Of a DNA stretch of 52,432 nucleotides, positions 37,583 through 45,795 are shown piece by piece. Under the pieces are notes generated by a model. The model did not search any database, had not been told where the DNA came from, and saw nothing but the letters and a program-made list of their open reading frames with translations. Location of the stretch: positions 1 to 52,432 of the forward strand of contig JACJWA010000004.1 in NCBI GenBank assembly GCA_020637395.1, given 5' to 3'. Every line of letters begins with the position of its first letter. The first letter of the stretch is position 1. This stretch comes from Calditrichota bacterium. Its GTDB lineage: Bacteria; Electryoneota; RPQS01. A program made the position numbers and the translations under genes.

Positions 37583-39562
37583 CTACACGACGGACGTCGG
37601 AAGAGATACTACGAACTTTGCACCTTGACCTGGGGCAGACTCGACTTCTATTGTGCCGCGATGGTTGTCAACAACAATGAAGTATGATACTGACAGCCCA
37701 AGTCCGGTTCCCGTTCCAACTTCCTTCGTCGTAAAGAAGGGCTCAAAAATCCGGCGCCTTACGGACTCTGGCATGCCGGGACCGTTGTCTTCTATCTCCA
37801 CTCTCACATGATCTTGAACTAGGCGAGTTCTAAGAGTGATGTTCGGCAAATCTCCTTGATGTGACTCGCCTAACGCGTGAGCTGCATTCTTAAGCAAATT
37901 CAGAAAAACCTGCTCGAGTTTCGTCGCGATGCACGGAATACCGGGCACATTGTCGTCGTATTCGCGCACAATCTGAATACCGCGGAAGTCGTATTTCTTC
38001 TTGAGATCATAATCGTTTGCCGCCAACTGCACCGCTGTGTCCAACAAGTCCTCGATTCGTGAAGTTGAACGGTCAGCTTCAGATTTCCGGCTGAAATTCA
38101 ACATGTTGGTCACAATTGAGGCAGCCCGCTTTCCGGCGTCGTCAATGTCATCGAGAAAGTCGAGAATGCCGCGCTCAGTCAGATACTCAGCGAGCGTCCC
38201 GAGACTGAAATTAATGCGGTCCGCGACTTCTTGATTCTTCGGAAGAGTTACTGACAGCCGGCGCTTGATGTTTTGCGCGCCTTGAAGAATGATACCGAGC
38301 GGATTATTAATCTCGTGAGCCATACCCGCAGCGAGTCCGCCAATGGACATCATTTTCTCAGTCTGGGTCATCAATTCTTCCATGCGAACACGGTCCGTTA
38401 CGTCATCCACACGAATCACCGCACCGTATGCGTCATTCGTTCGAAGTGGGTAGATGACGACGTCCCGCGTGCGGGATTGATCGCCTTCCAACCCAACAAC
38501 CCGTTCGCGTTTCTGGACACGATCCGTTGCAATTGCTGCTTTGATTGCATCAGCGGAGTCAGCGAAGAAGGGAAACACATCTTCGATCTTGCGGTTCAGC
38601 GCATCGTGTCTGCTGATTTTCGTGAGCTTCTCCGCCTCGAGGTTCCATTGAGTGACGATTCCATCAGCATCAACTGCGATGAGCATTGACGGCATCGAGT
38701 CTATTACATTTTGGAGGAAGCGTCTCATCTGCGCAGCTTCGAGCTCAGCTCGCTGACGTTCGGTCAACTCCAGCTGAAGCTCGATGGCACGTTCCCGCAA
38801 GGCTTTCTGAGCGCCGCGAAGATCTTGATCTCTGCGCTGGATTTCGCTCAGCATGTTGTTGAAGGCATCAATCAGCGCGCCGACCTCATCGTTTCCGATT
38901 TTGTTGGCGCGAACAGAATAGTCGCGATCTTCCGTGACACTCCGGGTTGTCTCCGCAAGCGAGAGAATAGGATTGGAGATAACCCTTTGGTAACGCGCCG
39001 CCAACAGGGTCGCAGTAGCGAGTGCGATAAACGCCAGTACGATTGCAATTGCGCTGTATTGCCGGCGCCGTTCAATCAGATGCGAAAGGTTCGTGCGCAG
39101 CATGATCCAGCCAATATTCTCGTGATTCAATCGAACCGGCCTCACGACAATAAGATGGGTCTTGGTGTATAGTGAGCCTGCCCGTCGCAGCGTAGGCAGT
39201 TCTTCGCCTGTGTTCCGGCTGAACAGGGCAAAGAGTTCTCCATCCTTGTCCCACAGCGCGGCTTCCTCTATGTTCGGTTCGGCTCCCAGCGACGTAAGAA
39301 TTCTGACGGCGTCTTCGGAGTCCATGAACGATAGCGACGCGACGCAGTTGTCACCGATAACATCTGCAAGAACGGTCATTTTCACGACCAACTGATCCTT
39401 GGCGACTCGGTTGTCATAAACCATGAACGTTGCATACGTCATGGAGACCGCGATCAGGGTGACGGTCACAATCAGCGCAGTGATCTTGTACTGAATCGAG
39501 ACGTTTGCAAACCAACTGCGGACCATGCAGACTGGGCATTTGAAAAGATCATCGAATCTCAT
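37583..39562 (-). CDS. Membrane histidine kinase with CHASE8-like sensor, HAMP and PAS
   Basis: 659-aa sensor kinase. Helix 1 (about 27-48) and helix 2 (about 170-190) flank a periplasmic sensor with the CHASE8-like stretch IGDNCVASLSFMDSEDAVRILTSL; HAMP follows (ISNPILSLAETT), then coiled coil, PAS (about 290-390), HisKA (GGLAAGMAHEINNPLGIILQ) and HATPase (EDNGPGMP, FEPFFTTKEVGTGTGLGLS). An unusual CPVC pair sits in the cytosolic N-terminus. CHASE8 kinases or cyclases are often encoded with a YfiR/DUF4154 protein, as here: the upstream gene overlaps by four bases. Confidence 0.92.
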   Translation of the reverse strand: MRFDDLFKCPVCMVRSWFANVSIQYKITALIVTVTLIAVSMTYATFMVYDNRVAKDQLVVKMTVLADVIGDNCVASLSFMDSEDAVRILTSLGAEPNIEEAALWDKDGELFALFSRNTGEELPTLRRAGSLYTKTHLIVVRPVRLNHENIGWIMLRTNLSHLIERRRQYSAIAIVLAFIALATATLLAARYQRVISNPILSLAETTRSVTEDRDYSVRANKIGNDEVGALIDAFNNMLSEIQRRDQDLRGAQKALRERAIELQLELTERQRAELEAAQMRRFLQNVIDSMPSMLIAVDADGIVTQWNLEAEKLTKISRHDALNRKIEDVFPFFADSADAIKAAIATDRVQKRERVVGLEGDQSRTRDVVIYPLRTNDAYGAVIRVDDVTDRVRMEELMTQTEKMMSIGGLAAGMAHEINNPLGIILQGAQNIKRRLSVTLPKNQEVADRINFSLGTLAEYLTERGILDFLDDIDDAGKRAASIVTNMLNFSRKSEADRSTSRIEDLLDTAVQLAANDYDLKKKYDFRGIQIVREYDDNVPGIPCIATKLEQVFLNLLKNAAHALGESHQGDLPNITLRTRLVQDHVRVEIEDNGPGMPESVRRRIFEPFFTTKEVGTGTGLGLSVSYFIVVDNHRGTIEVESAPGQGAKFVVSLPTSVV

Positions 39563-40146
39563 CGCTTGCCCCCTGTGACCGCCCTGCCCAACTTCAGAAC
39601 TCGCGGATCCACTCGGAGCTTGGAGTCTTCGACGGCATCAAGATTGACATGGAATCTGATTTTGTTATCTTCACTAAAAAAACAGATCATGATGCCGTTG
39701 TCGCAGGCATCCACGACGTCTGTGATGGTCAGAATCGCACGGTCCTTGGCGAAATCAGCGATTGAAGACATGCTGTGGGAAAACGACCGGCTTATGTAGA
39801 GGATGTGGCAGGAAGGCAAAGCGGCCAGTGAGTTAACGCGTTCAACCTCTAGGACGCGCCCACTTGTGGTCACCTTCGATTCTGCGACATCCAAGTCACT
39901 TCCAAATGGATCGTCTCCAAGGATGGCTACAACCAGAGGCGAATGCTCGCCTTCGAAGGTACTATCAGGCCAAGTTGTGAAGTTCGCGAAGTTGTAGATG
40001 AACGCAGCCTTAAGCTGATATTCAGAGGTTCGTTCGGCTACGTGTGCTGGAACGACATAAGCGAGAATCGCCAGAAACAGTGCGACGAGTCCGGGAATGC
40101 GCGCGGGCGTGCCGTGACGCGGCCTCATAAGGGAGCTTTCGATCAT
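39559..40146 (-). CDS. YfiR/DUF4154 family periplasmic protein
   Basis: 195 aa with an N-terminal signal or anchor (about 17-37) and the DUF4154 core: EYQLKAAFIYNFANFTTWP, VVAILGDDPFG, CHILYISRS, RAILTITDV and NKIRFHVNLDAVEDSKLRVDPRVLKLG. Family member YfiR of Pseudomonas binds and inhibits a membrane cyclase through its periplasmic sensor; here the natural partner is the CHASE8-like kinase encoded directly downstream with a four-base overlap. The stretch before Met7 is not informative, so the start could be at the second Met. Confidence 0.88.
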   Translation of the reverse strand: MIESSLMRPRHGTPARIPGLVALFLAILAYVVPAHVAERTSEYQLKAAFIYNFANFTTWPDSTFEGEHSPLVVAILGDDPFGSDLDVAESKVTTSGRVLEVERVNSLAALPSCHILYISRSFSHSMSSIADFAKDRAILTITDVVDACDNGIMICFFSEDNKIRFHVNLDAVEDSKLRVDPRVLKLGRAVTGGKR

Positions 40147-40178
40147 CTCAAACGTTTGACCAATGATTTAATACGTGA

Positions 40179-42269
40179 TCAAAAGCTCCAGCTCGTTCCG
40201 AAATAGACTGTACGCTCGACCTCCGCGGGCAAAGCCTGGAAGGCGATGGACATGTCGAACTCTTTGTGATACCTTTCAAATAGATTCTGTCCGACTATGA
40301 AGACGTCGAGTCCCTGAACAGGTGAATAGCCAATCCTGACATCGGCTGTTACATATTCGTCAATTGCAGAATTGGCGAGCTTGCCAACGTAACGTACGTC
40401 TCCGTCCACGGTGAAGTTAAACTTCAGATCAATTGAGTTTCGCAACACAGCCTGATGCTTTGGGTAGATGTGCTCCGTGCCGATGGGACCCAAGTCTTCC
40501 TGACCAATCACCTTTTCCAGCAAGTATGAGTACGTTCCAATAACTCGCCATGAGTGTCTGAGCTTAACCTCTGCAAGCGCTTCACAGCCATAGCTTTCAT
40601 TAGTCAAACTGTTTCCAACGATTACGGGAACATAGACGTAAGGAACGGGTTCGTTGAGTCTCTGTTCAGGTGTTCCATAGGTTGCAGTTCTCAAGTCAGA
40701 GTACTTGTTATGAAACAGATCTGCCGAAACATTAAGAGTTGAAGTGACACGTGATTTCCAGCCAATCTCATGCGCCGTAAGATACTCGGATCCAAACGAT
40801 GTGCTTCCCTGGAATCCCGCCAGCATGGTAAGAGGCGACGGATTCTGGGCAGTCATCGGCGGAATTGAAACAAGATCGACTTGACCGGCGCGCTCGCCGC
40901 GGGAGGGAGTTCTTGCCGCGCGTGACACAGCCGCCCAGAACGAGTGGTTGTCGTTCGGTGTCCAGATACCGCGGACATTCGGCTGGATTTCCCAGTGCGT
41001 ATAGGTGTTGTGTTCAAACTTGGAGCCGACGATGAGTCTCAGATGATTGGGCACCAGTGTAAGTTCGTCCTGCGCAAATGCGCTGAAGAGATCATAGCTG
41101 TATTTTTCCGGAGACATAAAGACGGGCATATCGTCTTTACTATTGCGATATCCCAGGCCCCAGATGATTTCGTTTCTTGCGACAGGTTGCCAGCGGTGCT
41201 TTGTCTCGATATCAAAGGTGTTCCTTTTCTCTGTGTAGAAGAACGCCTCGCCGTCCACGAAATCATAGTAGGACTGAATACTGAAGTCCGATGTTGGGCC
41301 GAAATTATGCGAGAATTTGGCGACAGCGTAGCCAGTCTTAAAATGTCCTTCAGAGTCACCGTATTCAAGATAGGGCGGTGTTATGAGGGCGTGATAGACC
41401 GCCTGCCGGTTTTTCGAATCAAACCAATCGGCACTGAACTGCAGTTTGTCAGACTCTGACATTTCATGGTCAAGACGAAGGCCAAATCGAGCATCTTTCC
41501 AATAGTCTTCCGTAGTATTGTACGTAGCATCAGCTTCTTGAGTTCTGTCAAAGCCGCTGCCATATGCGCGATAGAACGTCCGCGACCCGAGCGATCCGCC
41601 GAATCTTGCGACACTTGAGAACTTTTCGCTGGTTCCTGCCCCTGCCTGTACATATCCGCCTTGCGTATCGCGAGAATCTTTGGTGATGATATTGATCACG
41701 CCATTCACCGCATTCGCACCCCAGAGCGTCGCGCCGGGACCGCGAATCACTTCAATTCGCGCAATGTCCTGCAAAGGAACACACAGTTGATCCCAATAAA
41801 CGCCCGAGAACGACGGCGAGTAGACGCTGCGACCGTCAATCATTACGAGTAACTTGCTTGCGTACTGACCGTTAAAGCCGCGAGAGGAAATTGCCCAGTC
41901 GCTGATATCAATACGCGCAACCTGCAGGCCGGGCACAAGTCTGAGTACCTCTGGAATAGTCGAAAAGCCGGAGCGCACGATATCTTCAGAAGTCAAAACA
42001 AAAACCGCTGCAGCAGCATCGGAGAGCTTTTCCGCCTTCTTTGACACCGACGTAATTTCGATATTCATGAGTTCTTCAATTGACAGATCAGCCAGATCAA
42101 GTGACACACGGCCTGCCGATTTCGCAAAAGCGGAAAATGGCAGCATCGTCATGATCAGCGCAAATGATAGTGCGATCAAGCCGATCCGGCGAATCACACC
42201 TGTGGTCGCTTGTGCAACAGAAGTCTCAAAGTTTGTTGGGACTGACGTCCACTTCGGAGTTTGACTCAT
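40179..42269 (-). CDS. TonB-dependent outer-membrane receptor
   Basis: 696-aa receptor. The signal peptide is centred on RRIGLIALSFALIMTMLPFSAFA, about 26 residues in, so the first Met may be too far upstream; GTG codon 25 is an alternative. The mature start SLDLADLSIEELMNIEITSVSKK is a TonB-box-like region of the kind found in this subfamily. Plug domain (about 80-190: VFVLTSEDIVRSG, VPGLQVARID, IEVIRGPGATLWGANAVNGVINI) and barrel to the C-terminal Phe (YFGTSWSF). The receptor-DUF4154-kinase order is a recurrent cassette in Gram-negative bacteria; the ligand is not known. 32 bases separate it from the DUF4154 gene. Confidence 0.93.
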   Translation of the reverse strand: MSQTPKWTSVPTNFETSVAQATTGVIRRIGLIALSFALIMTMLPFSAFAKSAGRVSLDLADLSIEELMNIEITSVSKKAEKLSDAAAAVFVLTSEDIVRSGFSTIPEVLRLVPGLQVARIDISDWAISSRGFNGQYASKLLVMIDGRSVYSPSFSGVYWDQLCVPLQDIARIEVIRGPGATLWGANAVNGVINIITKDSRDTQGGYVQAGAGTSEKFSSVARFGGSLGSRTFYRAYGSGFDRTQEADATYNTTEDYWKDARFGLRLDHEMSESDKLQFSADWFDSKNRQAVYHALITPPYLEYGDSEGHFKTGYAVAKFSHNFGPTSDFSIQSYYDFVDGEAFFYTEKRNTFDIETKHRWQPVARNEIIWGLGYRNSKDDMPVFMSPEKYSYDLFSAFAQDELTLVPNHLRLIVGSKFEHNTYTHWEIQPNVRGIWTPNDNHSFWAAVSRAARTPSRGERAGQVDLVSIPPMTAQNPSPLTMLAGFQGSTSFGSEYLTAHEIGWKSRVTSTLNVSADLFHNKYSDLRTATYGTPEQRLNEPVPYVYVPVIVGNSLTNESYGCEALAEVKLRHSWRVIGTYSYLLEKVIGQEDLGPIGTEHIYPKHQAVLRNSIDLKFNFTVDGDVRYVGKLANSAIDEYVTADVRIGYSPVQGLDVFIVGQNLFERYHKEFDMSIAFQALPAEVERTVYFGTSWSF

Positions 42270-43030
42270 TCCTTTAGACTCACGCTATGGTAATTGTTAT
42301 AATGTCTTGACTAGAAGTTCTGAATGCGATTCTGGCTCAGAAGTAGGAAAATATTTCCAATAGCGGCCGGATCAAACATACGCCTTCTCAAATTTGGTGC
42401 AATTGCGAAGAATTGCAAGTGACTTGTGACACTTCTCTATGAAGATGACTTAATTACAACTGATGTGCCAATCCTTGTGTGGAAGATTGAACAGCTCATG
42501 CAAAGTCGGCAACAAGGCGCGCGTTGCCTTTGCAGGAAGTTTGCGACTGCGGTTCGTGCCTGTCAAGACGATAGTTGCAGCCTTTAGTCCCGTTGATCTT
42601 AGTAAGGGAGAGTTTACCATAGACGGTAACCCCTTGGTGTTTTGTGGGACTCAACTGATCCGCTGGCTGTGGACGCGATTCAAGAAAAAAGCGCCAACCC
42701 CTTCATGTTGGCGGTAAGACGCGGTGCAGGCTTGTGAAGCTATCCTGTGCACGAATGGGATTGTGGACTCTGAGTCAATACGCGCAAGCCAAACACGCGG
42801 AAAGTGAGCCGCAAGCTATGGCCGCCCTATTGCGTCCGCAGCTGATGATCGAGACTCAGCGATGTCGCAGAAGTGAAACATCGTAGCGCGATAATAAGAC
42901 GTCCAATGTCCTATTTGATATCCCCGATCTCTCTTGATACTGTATTATTCCACTTGATTATTTTCGGTCCGTTACTTGCTTGATTCACTTCAGCTTCCTA
43001 TTTTGACAAATCACTTGCTATGGCAAATAG
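42270..43030. other. Long gap holding a decayed tRNA-Asp copy, no gene seen
   Basis: About 760 bases between divergent operons. No open frame in it looks coding. GCAAGTGACTTGTGACAC at 42415 is related to the TCAAGTGAC motif of the other gaps. The stretch 42558-42644 resembles the tRNA-Asp 3' end plus terminator. The last 120 bases before 43031 are AT-rich and should hold the promoter of the cytochrome operon. Confidence 0.5.
42558..42644 (+). repeat. Degenerate copy of tRNA-Asp 3' half with its terminator
   Basis: Colinear with 28931-29020. It begins at the same anticodon-loop position (GCCTGTCA), keeps AGTCCCGT from the T-arm, and after a three-base shift has GTTTACCATAGACGGTAAC against the tRNA-Asp terminator GTTTACCAGAGATGGTAAA. 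By hand alignment roughly 55% of the first 58 bases and over 80% of the terminator part match. Weak alone, persuasive with the copy at 35319. Confidence 0.55.
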
Positions 43031-43891
43031 ATGACTCTGCATCGCATCATTCTGGTTTTTCTTTACACGGCGACCATTCTGGTCAGCCTCTATCTCTCGT
43101 GGACGGGATGGGAATACTATGCGCTGGGCCGCCAGGACCGGCCCCGTCACGAGCTGCATCTGGACTGGAAGCCCGGGGGATTCGTCAGCCACGGAGCGGG
43201 AATCGTGGGCAGCGCACTAATGATGATCTTGCTGCTTTACTCCGTGCGCAAACGCTGGTCGCGACTGCACAACTTTGGAAACATCAGACATTGGTTGAAT
43301 TACCATATTTGGATGGGGATCACGGGGCCGATTCTGGTCATCTTCCACACGACCTTCAAGTTCGGGGGAATCGTCGCGGTGTCGTTCTGGTCCATGATTG
43401 CTGTGGCGGTCAGCGGCGTATTGGGCCGCTATCTCTATGTTCAGATTCCCCGCAGCATGTCCGGCGATGAATTGTCGGCCGCGCAGCTGCGCGAGCTTGA
43501 AGACGACCTGCAGGAGCAGATTAAGCAGGAAGTGATGGGCAACGAGCAGCTCTTCAATGTCGTGGAAGAGTTCTTTCAATCCGAGGAGCAGTCAGCGCAG
43601 GCAGTGGGACTGTGGCGCTGGTTCAAGCGCGACCTCGGCGAACCGCTGAGGTATATGGCGCTGAGGCAGAAGCTCCGTAGTCTTGGCGCCTCCGGGCATC
43701 ACGTGCGCACCTTGACGAAGCTTGCACGCAAACGCGCCAAACTGGGGCGTCGCATTCAGTTTCTATCTACGGCTCGTCGTCTGCTGCATCACTGGCACGT
43801 GTTTCACAAGCCCTTTGCGGTAATCATGATTATCATCATGATCGTGCACGTCGGAGTTGCCGTGGCGCTGGGCTACACCTGGATCTTTTAG
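43031..43891 (+). CDS. Membrane cytochrome b-like protein
   Basis: 286 aa with four predicted helices: about 4-24, 53-73, 93-130 and 262-283, with a long charged, helical cytosolic region between the third and fourth. His residues are placed for heme b: NYHIWMG and IFHTTF on one side, HHWHVFHKPFAV and MIVHVGVAVALGY on the other. This suggests a diheme quinol-linked cytochrome of a ferric-reductase-like fold, but I do not recognise a named family. It starts the electron-transfer operon; the next gene follows after three bases. Probably hands electrons across the inner membrane to the periplasmic multiheme cytochromes. Confidence 0.75.
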   Translation: MTLHRIILVFLYTATILVSLYLSWTGWEYYALGRQDRPRHELHLDWKPGGFVSHGAGIVGSALMMILLLYSVRKRWSRLHNFGNIRHWLNYHIWMGITGPILVIFHTTFKFGGIVAVSFWSMIAVAVSGVLGRYLYVQIPRSMSGDELSAAQLRELEDDLQEQIKQEVMGNEQLFNVVEEFFQSEEQSAQAVGLWRWFKRDLGEPLRYMALRQKLRSLGASGHHVRTLTKLARKRAKLGRRIQFLSTARRLLHHWHVFHKPFAVIMIIIMIVHVGVAVALGYTWIF

Positions 43892-43894
43892 CCG

Positions 43895-45205
43895 ATGAGC
43901 CTGGAAACGCTGATCTATGTGGTGACGGGCGCTCTTGTAGTCGGGTTGCCCGCAATTTATGTTTGGAATTCGCGACGCAGCAGCGTCCGCGCCGCGAACA
44001 CATTGGCTAAGGCTCTCGAGGCGGGGCTGGATCAGCCGGTGTCGCTGCATCCGGTGATTGATCCGAATCTTTGCATCGGCTCGGGATCCTGTACAAAGGC
44101 CTGCCCCGAGCAAGGCATCTTGCAGATGATAGATGGGAAGGCCGCACTGGTCAACCCGGCGCGCTGCATTGGCCACGGGCAATGTCAGGCGGCTTGTCCG
44201 GTGGATGCAATTACTCTGGTGTTTGGCACCGAAAAGCGCGGCGTGGACATTCCGCATGTGAAGGGCAACTTCGAGACCAACGTTCCGGGAATTTTCATCG
44301 CCGGGGAATTGGGCGGAATGGGGTTGATCCGCAACGCGGTGGCGCAGGGCAGGCAAGCCGTCGAAGCGGTTACCAAGCAAGTTGCTTCGGACAAGGCGGG
44401 CGAAATGCTTGATCTGTTCATCGTCGGCGCGGGGCCGGCGGGAATTTCCGCATCGCTGCAGGCTAAAAAGGACGGGCTGCGATTTGTTACGGTGGATCAG
44501 GAAGATCTGGGCGGAACGATTTATACCTATCCTCGACAGAAGCTGGTGATGACTCAACCGATGGAGCTGCCGCTTCACGGCACTGTCAAGCTTCGGGAGA
44601 TAGAAAAGGAACCCTTGCTCGAACTCCTTACGTCCATTGTCAAAAAGAACGAACTGGACATTCGCGGCGGAGAGAAAGTCAGCGGGATCGAACAGCATCA
44701 GAAGCACTACAAGATCACGACCTCAAAAGACAGCTACGAAGCTCGCAAAGTGCTGCTTGCAATTGGCCGCCGCGGCACGCCGCGCAAGATTGGATGTCCG
44801 GGGGAGAAGTGCGATAAGGTGACCTATCGTCTGCTGGAACCCGAGAAGTATCACCACAAGCACATTCTGGTGGTCGGGGGAGGGGATAGTGCGGTGGAAG
44901 CGGCCGTTGCGCTCAGCGGACAGCCGGGGAACAAGGTCTATCTCTCCTACAGGGGCGACAAGATCTTCCGGATCAAAGAGGGGAACCGCACGAGACTTGA
45001 GCTGGCCGCTGAGGAGCGCCGCGTGACTCTGCTCTTGAATTCCAACGTGACCGAGATTCGGCCTGACACAGTGAAGCTGGATCAGTCCGGGACGGAAGTC
45101 ACGCTGCAGAATGATCAGGTGTTTGTCATGATTGGCGGCGAACTCCCGACGGAGTTCCTGAAGTCCATCGGGATTTCCTTTGAACGCAAATACGGAGAAG
45201 CTTAA
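43895..45205 (+). CDS. Membrane-anchored ferredoxin/FAD/NAD(P) oxidoreductase
   Basis: 436 aa. One N-terminal helix (about 4-24) anchors it; a two-cluster ferredoxin domain follows (CIGSGSCTKACP, CIGHGQCQAACP, about 66-108); then a thioredoxin-reductase-like flavoprotein with FAD motif LFIVGAGPAGISASLQAKK (about 173) and NAD(P) motif ILVVGGGDSAVEAAVAL (about 325). The CXXC disulfide of thioredoxin reductase is not present between the domains, so it is not a thioredoxin reductase. It is suited to move electrons between NAD(P)H or ferredoxin and the cytochrome b encoded upstream. One base overlap with the TPR gene. Confidence 0.85.
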   Translation: MSLETLIYVVTGALVVGLPAIYVWNSRRSSVRAANTLAKALEAGLDQPVSLHPVIDPNLCIGSGSCTKACPEQGILQMIDGKAALVNPARCIGHGQCQAACPVDAITLVFGTEKRGVDIPHVKGNFETNVPGIFIAGELGGMGLIRNAVAQGRQAVEAVTKQVASDKAGEMLDLFIVGAGPAGISASLQAKKDGLRFVTVDQEDLGGTIYTYPRQKLVMTQPMELPLHGTVKLREIEKEPLLELLTSIVKKNELDIRGGEKVSGIEQHQKHYKITTSKDSYEARKVLLAIGRRGTPRKIGCPGEKCDKVTYRLLEPEKYHHKHILVVGGGDSAVEAAVALSGQPGNKVYLSYRGDKIFRIKEGNRTRLELAAEERRVTLLLNSNVTEIRPDTVKLDQSGTEVTLQNDQVFVMIGGELPTEFLKSIGISFERKYGEA

Positions 45206-45795
45206 TGGGGAGTGAAACGGGCAATGTCCGTGCACGGAGACCCGCGAAGATCGCATTCCTGATTGCGCTCCTGGCCGTGCCGGCGCTGCTTTTGTGGGTG
45301 TATTTTGCACCGCAGGAAGCGGGCAAGCCGACGTTTGAGAAGCTTCAATCTGAAACAGAAAGCAAGAGCCAGACGCCTCTGGAGTCCATGGAAGACATGT
45401 GGGAGCATCACCCCGGCCATGGTCCCATTGCTCTTGAACTTGCGAATCTCTATTTGCAGGACGGCCAATATCGGAAGGCCATTGAATTTTACAATGTGTT
45501 CCTTGAACAGGATACGTCCGAAGCGGGCTGGCTTGTGAGGTTGGACCTTTGCCGGGCGTATTCGGGGCTGATGATGACGGACAGCGCGCTGGCGCAATTG
45601 AATCGCATGCTGGAGCGTGATCCCAGCCATGCCGGCGCACTATACAATCTCGGCGCGATTCAGGCGAATGCGGGAAGCTTCTCCGCGGCGCGCGCCGCTT
45701 GGGAGAAACTGATCGAGGCGCATCCCCAGGATACGCTTGCCGTCTATGCAAAAGCAGCGCTCCCGAAGTTGAACAAACCGGACGGTCATCCGTGA
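45205..45795 (+). CDS. Membrane-anchored TPR protein
   Basis: 196 aa: one N-terminal helix (about 15-34), then about three tetratricopeptide repeats (GPIALELANLYLQDGQYRKAIEFYNVFLEQD; AGWLVRLDLCRAYSGLMMTDSALAQLNRMLERD; GALYNLGAIQANAGSFSAARAAWEKLIEAHP). It faces the periplasm if the anchor is N-in. Such proteins accompany cytochrome maturation and assembly complexes (compare NrfG/CcmH); an assembly role for the following multiheme cytochromes is an inference from position. Overlaps both neighbours. Confidence 0.87.
   Translation: MGSETGNVRARRPAKIAFLIALLAVPALLLWVYFAPQEAGKPTFEKLQSETESKSQTPLESMEDMWEHHPGHGPIALELANLYLQDGQYRKAIEFYNVFLEQDTSEAGWLVRLDLCRAYSGLMMTDSALAQLNRMLERDPSHAGALYNLGAIQANAGSFSAARAAWEKLIEAHPQDTLAVYAKAALPKLNKPDGHP

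Noticed and set aside
42463..42717. 84-codon plus-strand frame
   Set aside because: Overlaps the decayed tRNA-Asp copy; no domain, no ribosome site.
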